63,105 nucleotides of DNA from Canicola haemoglobinophilus (GTDB taxonomy: Bacteria > Pseudomonadota > Gammaproteobacteria > Enterobacterales > Pasteurellaceae), in the NCBI RefSeq assembly GCF_002015075.1, contig NZ_MUXZ01000012.1, positions 1-63,105 on the forward strand, in the 5' to 3' direction. Below are positions 20,457-30,212 of the stretch, in pieces. A program made the translations under genes and the position numbers. Positions within the stretch are counted from its first letter, which is position 1, and the number at the start of each line of letters is the position of its first letter. The notes below the pieces were generated by a model, which was not told the DNA's origin, ran no database searches, and worked only from the letters and a program-made list of their open reading frames with translations.

Positions 20457-21138
20457 GAGTTTCTAATGCTTGTAATAATTTTGTAGGTTCTAAATATCCA
20501 CCAATTAATTCACCACTTTCAGTGACAATACTTGGTGTGCCACGGACACCAAATTGAACACCAAGTTCATAATGCTTTTTGATCATATTTGGCGTTTTTA
20601 ATTCTTTCGGTAAATGACCTTTTTCCGCTTCATCTAAGGCAAAAACAGGATCTTGCGAAGTCCAAATCGCTTCCATTTGTTTCGCTGTATTATTATTTAA
20701 ACCTGAGCGTGGAAATGCTAAATAACGAACAGTAATACCTAAATCATTGTATTCTTTCATTTGTTTATGTAGCAGATGACAGTAATGGCAAGTAATATCC
20801 ATAAATACCGTTACCACATGTTTCTCGTTCTTAGCTGGATAAACAATCATTTCATTTTCTAAATTATTTAATTTATCTAGTAAAGCTTTGCTCGTTAAAT
20901 CCGTTACTCCTTTATCAGTAATTTCATATAACGAACCTTGTAAAAGATATTTACCATCTTCCGAAATATAGAAAACACCTTTGTCGCTTAAAACAGTTTT
21001 TATGTTTTGGATAGGAGAATCTGTAATTTTTACATCAGAAACACCTAATTTTTGTAAATTGTTACTAATAGCAGCGTTATCTGCTGTGGCAAAAGTTGAT
21101 ATTGCTATAGCTAAACTTGTGATTAAAAATTTTTTCAT
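20449..21138 (-). CDS. dsbC: Periplasmic disulfide isomerase DsbC
   Basis: 229 residues. A signal peptide (MKKFLITSLAIAISTFATA) precedes an N-terminal dimerisation domain and a thioredoxin fold with CHYC in FMDITCHYCHLLHKQM near residue 118. The cis-proline VRGTPSIV lies near 198. It reshuffles wrong disulfides in exported proteins. First gene of dsbC-recJ-(thioredoxin-fold)-mtnN on the minus strand. Confidence 0.95.
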   Translation of the reverse strand: MKKFLITSLAIAISTFATADNAAISNNLQKLGVSDVKITDSPIQNIKTVLSDKGVFYISEDGKYLLQGSLYEITDKGVTDLTSKALLDKLNNLENEMIVYPAKNEKHVVTVFMDITCHYCHLLHKQMKEYNDLGITVRYLAFPRSGLNNNTAKQMEAIWTSQDPVFALDEAEKGHLPKELKTPNMIKKHYELGVQFGVRGTPSIVTESGELIGGYLEPTKLLQALETRE

Positions 21139-21271
21139 TTCGAGTTCCTAATTTTTGCTAAAAAAACGGGCGAAATTCTAACATAAATCCTTTGTACAAT
21201 CTAACCCAACAACTACCCAAAATAGTCAAAATAGCTTATAATCCAGCGCTTGTTATCATTAGGAATAAGCT

Positions 21272-22370
21272 ATGTTTGAAATTAATCCGATAAAAAATAA
21301 ATTAATCGATCTCACTGAGCGTACAAATATGCTTAGGGGGTATCTTTGACTTTGGTGCTAAAGTTGAGCGTTTAGAAGAGGTCAATGCCGAGCTTGAACA
21401 ACCTGATGTTTGGAATGAACCTGAAAAAGCACAAGCTTTAGGAAAAGAGCGGTCGAATTTAGAAATTGTTGTGAATACGATAAAGACCCTTGAGCAAGGG
21501 GTTGAAGATGTTGAAGGCTTATTAGAATTGGCAATTGAAGCCGAAGATGAAACCACCTTCAACGAAGCTATTGCAGAAGCTGAAGAACTAGAACAAAAAC
21601 TTGCCTCACTTGAATTCCGTCGCATGTTTAGCGGACAACATGATAGCTGCGATTGCTATGTAGATTTACAAGCAGGCTCAGGTGGCACAGAAGCACAAGA
21701 TTGGACTGAAATGTTACTGCGTATGTATTTACGTTGGGCAGAAAGCAAAGGCTTTAAAACCGAATTAGTGGAAGTGTCTGATGGTGATGTAGCAGGGCTA
21801 AAATCGGCTACCGTGCGTGTTTCTGGCGAATATGCTTTTGGCTGGTTAAGAACAGAAACGGGCATTCACCGCTTAGTGCGTAAAAGTCCTTTTGACTCCA
21901 ACAATCGCCGCCACACCTCGTTTGCCGCCGCCTTCGTTTATCCTGAAATTGATGATGATATTGAGATAGAAATTAATCCCGCAGATTTGCGGATTGATGT
22001 TTATCGTGCCTCAGGCGCTGGTGGACAGCACGTGAACAAAACCGAAAGTGCGGTGCGAATTACTCATATTCCTAGCGGTATTGTCGTACAGTGCCAAAAT
22101 GAACGCTCACAACATCAAAATAAGGATCAGGCCATGAAACAGTTAAAAGCAAAACTGTATGAAATGGAAATGATGAAGAAAAATGCCGACAAACAAGCAA
22201 TGGAAGACAGTAAATCTGATATTGGTTGGGGTAGCCAAATCCGTTCTTATGTATTAGATGATTCTCGTATCAAAGATTTACGTACCGGCGTTGAAAATCG
22301 TAATACGCAAGCTGTATTAGATGGTGATTTAGATCGTTTTATTGAGGCTAGCTTAAAAGCTGGGCTATAA
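21272..22370 (+). CDS. prfB: Peptide chain release factor RF2, with programmed +1 frameshift
   Basis: The ATG at 21272 opens 25 codons to an in-frame TGA at 21347-21349 within CTTAGGGGGTATCTTTGAC, which holds the classic RF2 frameshift signal: an AGGGGG Shine-Dalgarno-like stretch three bases before CTT-TGA-C. Reading shifts +1 at CTT, so the CDS is join(21272..21346, 21348..22370), 365 residues as in E. coli. SPF (RKSPFDSNN) for stop recognition and the GGQ catalytic motif (GAGGQHVNK) are present. RF2 terminates at UGA/UAA and thereby controls its own synthesis. Confidence 0.97.
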
Positions 22371-22442
22371 AGAGCGGTCGAAATTACAATATTTTTTATT
22401 CAAATAACTACTTTATAAGTTACTTTCTACAAGGGGTAAACA

Positions 22443-23948
22443 ATGACAGAACAAGTTCAAGAACTAGACTTAAATGGCGAAATGCTAGTACGCCGTGAAA
22501 AATTAGCCGCATTAAGAGCGAAAGGTAATGCCTTCCCAAATACATTCCGCCGCGATGCTTTAGCGCATGACTTACATACCAAATATGATGAAGCTGATGG
22601 CGAAAACCTAAAAGCACAAGAAGTTGAAGTAAAAGTAGCTGGTCGTATTATGACTCGCCGCATTATGGGTAAAGCTACTTTTATCACCTTACAAGATATG
22701 AGCGGCCGTATTCAACTTTATGTGGCTCGTGATAACTTGGCTGAAGGGGTTTATGCTGATGATGTTGGTAACTGGGACTTAGGCGATATTATTGGCATTA
22801 AAGGGACTTTATTTAAAACCAAAACCAATGAATTAACTGTTCGTGCCACAGAAGTCCAATTATTAACCAAAGCATTACGTCCACTGCCTGATAAATTCCA
22901 TGGATTGAGCGATCAAGAAACTCGTTATCGTCAACGCTACTTAGATTTAATTTCTAACGAAGATTCACGCCGCAATTTTATTATTCGTTCCAAAGTCATT
23001 GCTGGAATTCGTGAATATTTCATTTCTAAAGGCTTTATGGAAGTTGAAACACCAATGCTACAAATTATCCCAGGTGGTGCTTCTGCTCGTCCATTTATTA
23101 CTCATCACAATGCCTTAGATGTGGATATGTATCTACGTATCGCACCAGAACTTTATTTAAAACGTTTAGTTGTTGGTGGTTTTGAGCGTGTATTTGAATT
23201 AAACCGCAACTTCCGCAATGAAGGGGTTTCCATTCGCCACAATCCAGAGTTCACTATGCTTGAATACTACCAAGCCTATGCGGACTACCATGATTTAATG
23301 GACAATACCGAAGAACTTTTACGCAAATTAGCTCTCGATATTTTAGGCACCACTATTGTTCCTTATGGCGATTTAGAATTTGATTTTGGCAAACCATTTG
23401 AACGCATTACGATGCATGATGCGATCTTAAAATATGGTGCAGATAAAGGCATTGTCAAAGAAGATTTATATGACTTTGATCGTGCAGTTGCTGTCGCACA
23501 AAAATTAGGTATTGAAGTACAAAAATCATGGGGATTAGGCAGCTTAGTGAACGTGATTTTTGAAGAAGTAGCTGAACATCATTTAATCCAACCAACCTTC
23601 TTAATGGCACATCCAGCAGAAATTTCACCATTAGCACGCCGCAATGATGAAAATCCTGAAGTTACTGACCGTTTTGAATTATTTATCGGCGGACGTGAAA
23701 TCGGTAACGGTTTCTCAGAATTAAACGATGCAGAAGATCAAAATGAACGTTTTGATGCACAAGTTGCAGCAAAAGAAGCTGGCGATGATGAAGCTATGTT
23801 CAAAGATGAAGATTTTGTTACCGCTCTTGAACATGGTTTACCACCAACAGCTGGTGAAGGTTTAGGTATTGACCGTTTAGCCATGTTATTTGCGAATGCG
23901 GCATCAATTCGTGATGTAATTTTATTCCCTGCGATGAAACAGAAGTAA
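22443..23948 (+). CDS. lysS: Lysyl-tRNA synthetase (class II)
   Basis: 501 residues. An OB-fold anticodon domain (about 60-150) precedes the class II catalytic core: motif 2 FELNRNFRNEGVSIRHNPEFTML (in two parts, FRNEGVS and HNPEFT) and motif 3 GLGIDRLAML near the C-terminus. It lies 72 bp downstream of prfB, the same pair as in E. coli, and ends in a strong terminator. Confidence 0.97.
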   Translation: MTEQVQELDLNGEMLVRREKLAALRAKGNAFPNTFRRDALAHDLHTKYDEADGENLKAQEVEVKVAGRIMTRRIMGKATFITLQDMSGRIQLYVARDNLAEGVYADDVGNWDLGDIIGIKGTLFKTKTNELTVRATEVQLLTKALRPLPDKFHGLSDQETRYRQRYLDLISNEDSRRNFIIRSKVIAGIREYFISKGFMEVETPMLQIIPGGASARPFITHHNALDVDMYLRIAPELYLKRLVVGGFERVFELNRNFRNEGVSIRHNPEFTMLEYYQAYADYHDLMDNTEELLRKLALDILGTTIVPYGDLEFDFGKPFERITMHDAILKYGADKGIVKEDLYDFDRAVAVAQKLGIEVQKSWGLGSLVNVIFEEVAEHHLIQPTFLMAHPAEISPLARRNDENPEVTDRFELFIGGREIGNGFSELNDAEDQNERFDAQVAAKEAGDDEAMFKDEDFVTALEHGLPPTAGEGLGIDRLAMLFANAASIRDVILFPAMKQK

Positions 23949-23973
23949 TCGCGCTTAAATGACATAAATATTT

Positions 23974-24012
23974 AAAGAGCTGATTGATATTAAATCAATC
24001 AGCTCTTTTAGT
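23974..24012 (+). terminator. lysS terminator
   Basis: AAAGAGCTGATTGAT (23974-23988) pairs with ATCAATCAGCTCTTT (23994-24008), followed by TTAGTTTTTC. Near-symmetric, so it could also stop convergent transcription of ruvB. Confidence 0.9.
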
Positions 24013-24049
24013 TTTTCTTCTTAAAACAATCACTCATCATTATGAGCCT

Positions 24050-25060
24050 TCATGAATTATCCACTAACTCTAAACCAAAATGCCGATAAGTTCTTGATGT
24101 AGCAATTCTGCCTCTTGGAGTACGCTGTAAAAAACCTTGTTGAATTAAATAAGGTTCCAGCACATCTTCAATTGTATCCCGCTCTTCGCCAATTGCTGCA
24201 GCGAGATTATCCAAACCAACAGGACCACCATCAAAACGATCAATAATTGCTTGTAATAGTTTGCGATCCATAAAATCAAATCCAGCATGATCAACATCAA
24301 GCATTTTCAAGGCTTCTTGTGCAATAAGTGCGGTAATTTTCCCGCCATTTTTGACGTCAGCATAATCTCGAACACGACGCAATAAACGATTGGCAATACG
24401 TGGCGTTCCTCTTGATCGACACGCAATTTCTTGTGCTGCATCAGGATCAATTTCAAGCTGTAAACAGACCGCACTTCTAGTGACTATAGAGGTTAAATCT
24501 TGCACTGAATAGAACTCTAAACGTTGCACAATACCAAAACGATCTCGTAGTGGAGAAGTTAGTGATCCAGCTCTCGTAGTTGCCCCAATCAACGTAAAGG
24601 GTGGTAAATCAAGTTTTATGGAGCGTGCTGCTGGGCCTTCGCCAATCATAATATCTAATTGATAATCTTCCATAGCTGGATAAAGTACTTCTTCAATCGC
24701 AGGAGATAAGCGATGAATTTCATCAATAAATAGCACATCATGAGGTTCAAGATTAGTAAGCATCGCTGCCAAGTCACCCGCTTTTTCTAAAACAGGTCCT
24801 GAAGTAGTACGAATATTTACGCCCATTTCATTGGCAACAATATTGGCTAATGTGGTTTTTCCTAAGCCTGGAGGTCCAAAAATAAGCAAATGATCAAGGG
24901 CATCTTGGCGTAATTTTGCTGCTTGAATAAAAATCTCCATTTGCTCTCTGACTTGTGGTTGACCAACATAATCGCTCAATAATTTAGGGCGAATTGCACG
25001 ATCAATATATTCATCGTCTAATTTTGCATTGGCACTTACAATGCGATCTACTTCAATCAT
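24050..25060 (-). CDS. ruvB: Holliday junction branch-migration helicase RuvB
   Basis: 336 residues. The AAA+ motor has Walker A GPPGLGKTTLA near residue 62, Walker B FIDEIHRL near 113, sensor GATTRAG near 158, and a winged-helix C-terminal domain. It starts 10 bp after ruvA ends; the two form the RuvAB motor. ruvC is not in the window upstream of ruvA. Confidence 0.97.
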   Translation of the reverse strand: MIEVDRIVSANAKLDDEYIDRAIRPKLLSDYVGQPQVREQMEIFIQAAKLRQDALDHLLIFGPPGLGKTTLANIVANEMGVNIRTTSGPVLEKAGDLAAMLTNLEPHDVLFIDEIHRLSPAIEEVLYPAMEDYQLDIMIGEGPAARSIKLDLPPFTLIGATTRAGSLTSPLRDRFGIVQRLEFYSVQDLTSIVTRSAVCLQLEIDPDAAQEIACRSRGTPRIANRLLRRVRDYADVKNGGKITALIAQEALKMLDVDHAGFDFMDRKLLQAIIDRFDGGPVGLDNLAAAIGEERDTIEDVLEPYLIQQGFLQRTPRGRIATSRTYRHFGLELVDNS

Positions 25061-25070
25061 TCTCTATCTC

Positions 25071-25685
25071 TTATAATGCGGCTTTCAAGGCTTCACGAAT
25101 AAGTTGCTCACTGGTTAGTTCTGGTTTTAAAACTTTTTTGACCATTTTTTCTGCTTCTGTAGGTTTATATCCCAAAGCAACTAAAGCAGAAATAGCGTCC
25201 TCTAATTGTAAATTTTGTTCTAATTTCGGGCGTTCAGGTGCCGGCAAATGAGAACTTTCAATAAAGAAATCTGTTTGTTGTAATCCTTTAAATTTACCTT
25301 TTAACTCTACTAACAAACGTTCGGCAGTCTTTTTCCCTACGCCCGGAATTTTTACTAATTTAGATAATTCTTCTTGTTCAATTGCGTATGCAAATTCATT
25401 CACTGACATAGCTGACAAAATAGCTAACGCTAATTTAGGCCCAACACCATTAGTTTTGATCAGTTCACGAAATAAAGTGCGGTCTTGTTTGTGGCTAAAT
25501 CCAAATAATAGATGTGCATCTTCACGCACTACAAGATGAGTAAATAAAGTGATTTCTTGCTCGACTTCAGGCAAATTATAAAAGCTTGTCATAGGGAGCA
25601 GTAATTCATATCCGACCCCTTGCACATCAAGTAAAATTTCTGGTGGCTGTTTTTCAACTAATATGCCCTTTAAACGCCCAATCAT
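25071..25685 (-). CDS. ruvA: Holliday junction DNA-binding protein RuvA
   Basis: 204 residues, the usual length, with start MIGRLKG; an upstream in-frame ATG would add five residues but is not conserved. OB fold at about 1-63, two helix-hairpin-helix motifs (TNGVGPKLALAILS, IPGVGKKTAERLLVEL), then an acidic linker and a C-terminal three-helix domain that binds RuvB. First gene of ruvAB. Confidence 0.97.
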   Translation of the reverse strand: MIGRLKGILVEKQPPEILLDVQGVGYELLLPMTSFYNLPEVEQEITLFTHLVVREDAHLLFGFSHKQDRTLFRELIKTNGVGPKLALAILSAMSVNEFAYAIEQEELSKLVKIPGVGKKTAERLLVELKGKFKGLQQTDFFIESSHLPAPERPKLEQNLQLEDAISALVALGYKPTEAEKMVKKVLKPELTSEQLIREALKAAL

Positions 25686-25761
25686 AACTAATATCTCCAC
25701 CTCAAAAACAAAGTCATAAGCATAAAATAAAACTGGATAAATATCCAGTTTTATTTAAAAT

Positions 25762-28700
25762 CTATTTCTGTAGCTGCAACATTAAATCAAACCATTCGAT
25801 AAAACGTTGATTTATTTCGGTGATATGTGATTTATCCAATGTTGTTTGTGAGAATACTCTTTGCCAATAAGGATCGGGAGGAATATTGCGATCCCATTGT
25901 TTTTTACCCAATACAAGTCCTGATAACAATGTTGAGCAAGCAGATAAATCAATTTCCTCTTCTGATTTCCAAGATTTATTTTTATTCAGTAAAGCAAGAT
26001 AGTCATTAAAAGATTTCATTGGCATGAGTAACAATTGACTTTGTCCTTGTAAATAAGCTTCAACATAACTTTGTAATTGTTGATAAGCCTTTTCCTTTTC
26101 AATTTTTTCAAAAGTAATTTGCTTATCTAATCCATAATGTAGCGGTTGTGCAAAATTATCTTGTGTTGTAGCTTGCATTAAATAATGTAACCAGCTTTGA
26201 ATGATGTCTTTTATTTTGACTGTTGCAACTCGCCAAGTCACACGAGACATTTCATTGGTAAATAAATTACTAATATTTCCAACTAAACGAACTTTCCCAT
26301 ATTTTGTTTCTACTGTTAAATCTGCAAGCTGCTGCTGTGCTTGTTGTGTTAAATAGGGCGAAATCGATAGTTTAAGTGCACTGATGTCATTTTTTACTTG
26401 TTGTTGATAAATTTCTGCAAAAGCACCTCTTGGCATAACCCCTTTAATTTTCAGTTGCTCAAAAAAAGTATCCCATTCTTGCTCAGAAAAATAGATTAGC
26501 TCATCTTTGATTTTGTATAAATCCAGATTATCCAAAGCAAAATTTTCAGTTTCAGCAATACTATCCTCATTGGAACGTAAGAATACACGCAATTTTTGCT
26601 CGAAAAAATATTGCACAGGATCCTGAATAAAAGAGATAAGATCATTTAAGAAAATCGTCTTCTCGACCTCTTGCTCATTTAAAGGTTGAAGAAAATTAGT
26701 GAGTTCTTTATCAATCTGATTATTCGCCAAGGCTAACCATTGTTTAGCAAAAGTGCGGTCTTTTTTGGTAAAGTTTTCTCGACTAAATGCGGTCATGCTA
26801 TGTTGCTGAATGAGCGCTTGTTTTAGTTCCTTCTGTTTTTTTAAATCAGCCGTTGGCTCAATATTTTCAACTAAATAATCTAAGAATTGTTTTACTAATA
26901 CAGAAGGCTCTCGCTCGCTATCATCTATAATAGAACGTCCAACATAGCTGATATAAAGGTAATCTTGTGCCGAAGTCAATGCTTCTAAAAAGAGATAACG
27001 ATCGTCTTCACGGCGGAAACGGTCGCCTTTTTTACGATGATATTGCATTAAATCGAAACTATTTGGCGTTTGCTGGCGAGGATAGTCGCTCTCATTCATA
27101 CCCAACAAACAAACTACTTTGAACGGAATCGAACGCATTGGCAAAAGAGTACAAAAATTAACTTTTCCAACCAAAAATTTCAAGCTATGTGGAGCATCCT
27201 GTAAACGCTCAGCAAAAACAGTATAAATAACCTCCGCACTTATATCTTGCTGGAAATGAATACCTTGTAGTAGCTCACTTAGTTGCTGAATATTCTCTTT
27301 TAAATAAGCCAATGTCGTCTGAGTTTTGGCATCAATATTTGAGCCTTGTGTGTTAAAAAATAAATCAACTAATTCAAATAGATGCAATTCCCATTGCTCA
27401 ATATTGTGATTTGTCTGTAGTATTTGTTGCCAACGATATAAAGCATCAATGAACTCACTTAAATAACCAACAATTTGTCCTTTTAAACCATAACTGTTGT
27501 CAAAGCCAAGGCTATCTTGCCAAATGCCGTTTTCTTCTCTCATCGCAAAGCCTAACAACATTCTTTCTAAACCAGCTTGCCAAGCATTATAATTTTGTTG
27601 AGCTTGTTGAAAATATTTTTCTAAACCAAAACGAATCCCTGAATTCTCTACCCAATGACGGATTTGAGATAAATCGTCAAACTCAATATTAAAACTATGA
27701 CGAATTGCTGGCACATCTAAAAAGGCTAAAACCTCTTCGGCGCTAAATACACTTTCTTTTAGGTTCAATAATTTTAGGAATGATGACACTAAAATATCGC
27801 TTTCTGACAACTTATTATCAGAAATAGCGTAAGGGATATAATGTTCCCCTTGGCTAAAGACAGCTTGAATATAAGGTGTGTATTTATCAATGTCAGCCAC
27901 CATTACTACAATATCTTTCGGCGTTAACTTTGGATCTTGATTAAATAAATGTAACAAATAATCTTGTAATGCCTGAACTTCCCGCATTGGGCTATAACAA
28001 GAATGGAAAGTCAAAGAGCGGTCATTTTCTAATTTATTTAGCGGGCTCGCTTTCGAAGGAACTAAATTTAGAATGCGAGATTGCACTTGTGATAGCAATG
28101 TTTGCTCAGATAAATCCACATAAGCATTAATTTCATTTGCTTCGAGTTCTGTGAGTAAATATAAGTAATCTCTCCCTAATTTTCCCCAAGAGGAAAGTAG
28201 AGGATTGCCTACCTGTAATTTTTCATCATGAAGATGCTCAACATGATTTTGCTCCAATGCTTGAACTTGTTCATTTGAAAGCCAAGTCCGTACGGTATCT
28301 TGTTGTAAAGTACTATTCCAAAGTATGCGTTCTCTAACGCGCAATCTTTGCCAATGCTGATGATCAATAATATCTCCCCAATATTCACCACAAGGATTAG
28401 TGCAAAACAAATGTATATCACAATATTGGCTTAAGGCTTTTAACACATCTAAATAAGTTTTTGGCAAAGCTGAAATACCAAAAACAAAAATTCTACTTGG
28501 TAAATTTTTGGGCTTCTCTTTGCTTAGTTTTTGTAAAAATTGTAAATGTAGATGAGCACGATGATAAATTTTTTCTTGATAAGCTTGTTGAACAGACTGA
28601 ACTAATGCACGCCACAAAATACCTTGCCAAGTAACATGCTGTTCTACTTGCTCGAATAAAGAATTTGATGTCTCAAATTTTTTCTGTTGAGACTTAATTT

Positions 28701-29181
28701 GTTCTTTGATCTCAATATCTTTCCCCTGCTCCCAATGAATAATCCATTCTGGACGGTAAACTAAATATTGGTCAAATAAGTCCGCTATTTTGTAAGCTAA
28801 ATGATAATACCTTTGTTGTTCCGATTGATGTCCTTGTAAATACTGCTGAAGAGGCTTGAATTCTGGTTGCTCTAAATGTAGAGGAATAATATCCATTAAT
28901 CGCCATGTCATACTCTCTTTATTAAATTGAGCCTGACTACTTACATGAGAAAGATTATCCACATATTGTTGCCAAATAAAACTTGCAGGCATTGGAAAAC
29001 GAATATTTGCAGAGATTCCTTTTTTTTCTGCAAGTTGCCATTGTAACCACTGGGCCATCCCAGGACTTTGTACCAAAATAATTTCAGATTGAAAAGGATC
29101 AGATAAAGGTTGAGTATCGATTATATACGATAGAATATCTTTCTGAGTTTCTAACTGGTTTGAATAATACAGAGTAAGCAC
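25762..29181 (-). CDS. recC: Exonuclease V (RecBCD) gamma subunit
   Basis: 1139 residues, near the normal RecC length. RecC splits the duplex and recognises Chi within RecBCD. The N-terminus (MLTLYYSNQLETQKDIL, VQSPGMAQWLQWQLA) and central segments (CLLGMNESDYPRQ, RREDDRYLFLEALTSAQDYLY in part) are characteristic of the family. It follows comQ by 55 bp on the same strand, as in H. influenzae, so part of its expression may come from the competence promoter. Confidence 0.96.
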   Translation of the reverse strand: MLTLYYSNQLETQKDILSYIIDTQPLSDPFQSEIILVQSPGMAQWLQWQLAEKKGISANIRFPMPASFIWQQYVDNLSHVSSQAQFNKESMTWRLMDIIPLHLEQPEFKPLQQYLQGHQSEQQRYYHLAYKIADLFDQYLVYRPEWIIHWEQGKDIEIKEQIKSQQKKFETSNSLFEQVEQHVTWQGILWRALVQSVQQAYQEKIYHRAHLHLQFLQKLSKEKPKNLPSRIFVFGISALPKTYLDVLKALSQYCDIHLFCTNPCGEYWGDIIDHQHWQRLRVRERILWNSTLQQDTVRTWLSNEQVQALEQNHVEHLHDEKLQVGNPLLSSWGKLGRDYLYLLTELEANEINAYVDLSEQTLLSQVQSRILNLVPSKASPLNKLENDRSLTFHSCYSPMREVQALQDYLLHLFNQDPKLTPKDIVVMVADIDKYTPYIQAVFSQGEHYIPYAISDNKLSESDILVSSFLKLLNLKESVFSAEEVLAFLDVPAIRHSFNIEFDDLSQIRHWVENSGIRFGLEKYFQQAQQNYNAWQAGLERMLLGFAMREENGIWQDSLGFDNSYGLKGQIVGYLSEFIDALYRWQQILQTNHNIEQWELHLFELVDLFFNTQGSNIDAKTQTTLAYLKENIQQLSELLQGIHFQQDISAEVIYTVFAERLQDAPHSLKFLVGKVNFCTLLPMRSIPFKVVCLLGMNESDYPRQQTPNSFDLMQYHRKKGDRFRREDDRYLFLEALTSAQDYLYISYVGRSIIDDSEREPSVLVKQFLDYLVENIEPTADLKKQKELKQALIQQHSMTAFSRENFTKKDRTFAKQWLALANNQIDKELTNFLQPLNEQEVEKTIFLNDLISFIQDPVQYFFEQKLRVFLRSNEDSIAETENFALDNLDLYKIKDELIYFSEQEWDTFFEQLKIKGVMPRGAFAEIYQQQVKNDISALKLSISPYLTQQAQQQLADLTVETKYGKVRLVGNISNLFTNEMSRVTWRVATVKIKDIIQSWLHYLMQATTQDNFAQPLHYGLDKQITFEKIEKEKAYQQLQSYVEAYLQGQSQLLLMPMKSFNDYLALLNKNKSWKSEEEIDLSACSTLLSGLVLGKKQWDRNIPPDPYWQRVFSQTTLDKSHITEINQRFIEWFDLMLQLQK

Positions 29182-29236
29182 TGGGGATTTTCCTATAATT
29201 TTTTTGAAACCAGATTAGGATAACTTTTCAAAATAA

Positions 29237-29551
29237 TTAATCAAGGGATAAATTTATCTGGCGATTAGCATAGCTAACCTCAATCCTGTTAGCATAACAA
29301 CTAACCTTAAAATACATGCCATTTTGTTTTACTGATTGGCATTGTCTTGTTGGCTCTAAAAATAAACGCTGATGTTGGTTCTCAGCAATTTGTAAAGCTT
29401 GATAATCTAAATAAATTCCCACCGCACTTTTTCTCTGTTGGCTAGCCCATTGATTTATCCATAAAAATAATGTGGAAAAAATACCCATGGTAACTAACAA
29501 GCTTACTAAGCTCATACCTTTTTGATGATTATTGTAAAGGGTTAAAATCAT
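29237..29551 (-). CDS. comQ: Competence pseudopilin ComQ-like
   Basis: 104 residues. The N-terminus NNHQKG-MSLVSLLVTMG is a prepilin-peptidase type signal (glycine before the hydrophobic helix), followed by a short globular part with CQSVKQ and SCYANR. I chose ATG 29551 because GGAG lies ten bases upstream; it overlaps the comP stop by 23 bases. Fourth gene of the comNOPQ operon needed for DNA uptake. Confidence 0.8.
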   Translation of the reverse strand: MILTLYNNHQKGMSLVSLLVTMGIFSTLFLWINQWASQQRKSAVGIYLDYQALQIAENQHQRLFLEPTRQCQSVKQNGMYFKVSCYANRIEVSYANRQINLSLD

Positions 29552-30212
29552 ACCAACTTTTCTCCGCAACCTGCCAATAGCTATAAGATCTCACGAGCTC
29601 TCTCACTGTGACTGAACGATAAGTAATAGTAATCGAAGGCTCAACCATCAACTTTCCTCCTGTAATCACAGCACCGCTAATTTTTCCTTTCCCTTTCAAT
29701 TTCAAATGCCCTTTGGCAAGAATAATCGCATTAATATTGCCATTTAACTCCCATTCTGCCATATCATCATCGAACCAATAAAGGTAGTTAGATTTATCTT
29801 TAGGTAAAGGGCTAGATGGAAGGGTTAACTTATTCTGGAAAAATTCGAACTCATCCATATTTAAATATTCATTTAATCCCATGACATGAAAAGACTTTCT
29901 CGGCTGCCGCTTAAATAAACTCTTTCTTTCACACCAAATAAACTGAGAAGTGCGGTCAATTTTTTGACCATTTTCAAAAACAATATTGATACTCTTTAAA
30001 TCGTTATCTAGAGATTGTTGCTTACAAATGCTCTCTTTACTTTCTTGGCTTTTCTTCTGCAAAATTAAACTCTGTGTTAAGTAGTGCTTTCTTTGTGCAA
30101 CAATAGACGAATGCAAAGATAACAAATCATTATCAAACAAGAGTAGAACTAATAAAACAGAACTGAGCAACATCAATAAGGTCAATGTGACTATACCTTT
30201 CTTTACTCTCAT
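29529..30212 (-). CDS. comP: Competence pseudopilin-like protein ComP
   Basis: 227 residues. The start MRVKKG-IVTLTLLMLLSSVLL looks like a short prepilin leader with one hydrophobic helix. The rest is an extracytoplasmic domain; VMGLNEYLNMDEFEFF and a repeated ILAKGHLKLKGKGKISGAVITGG segment suggest a beta-rich region near residues 165-190. Its start overlaps comO by four bases. Probably part of the transformation pilus. Confidence 0.8.
   Translation of the reverse strand: MRVKKGIVTLTLLMLLSSVLLVLLLFDNDLLSLHSSIVAQRKHYLTQSLILQKKSQESKESICKQQSLDNDLKSINIVFENGQKIDRTSQFIWCERKSLFKRQPRKSFHVMGLNEYLNMDEFEFFQNKLTLPSSPLPKDKSNYLYWFDDDMAEWELNGNINAIILAKGHLKLKGKGKISGAVITGGKLMVEPSITITYRSVTVRELVRSYSYWQVAEKSWYDFNPLQ

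Noticed and set aside
21272..21349. prfB as a broken gene
   Set aside because: The frame change is at the conserved RF2 recoding site with its internal Shine-Dalgarno-like stretch.
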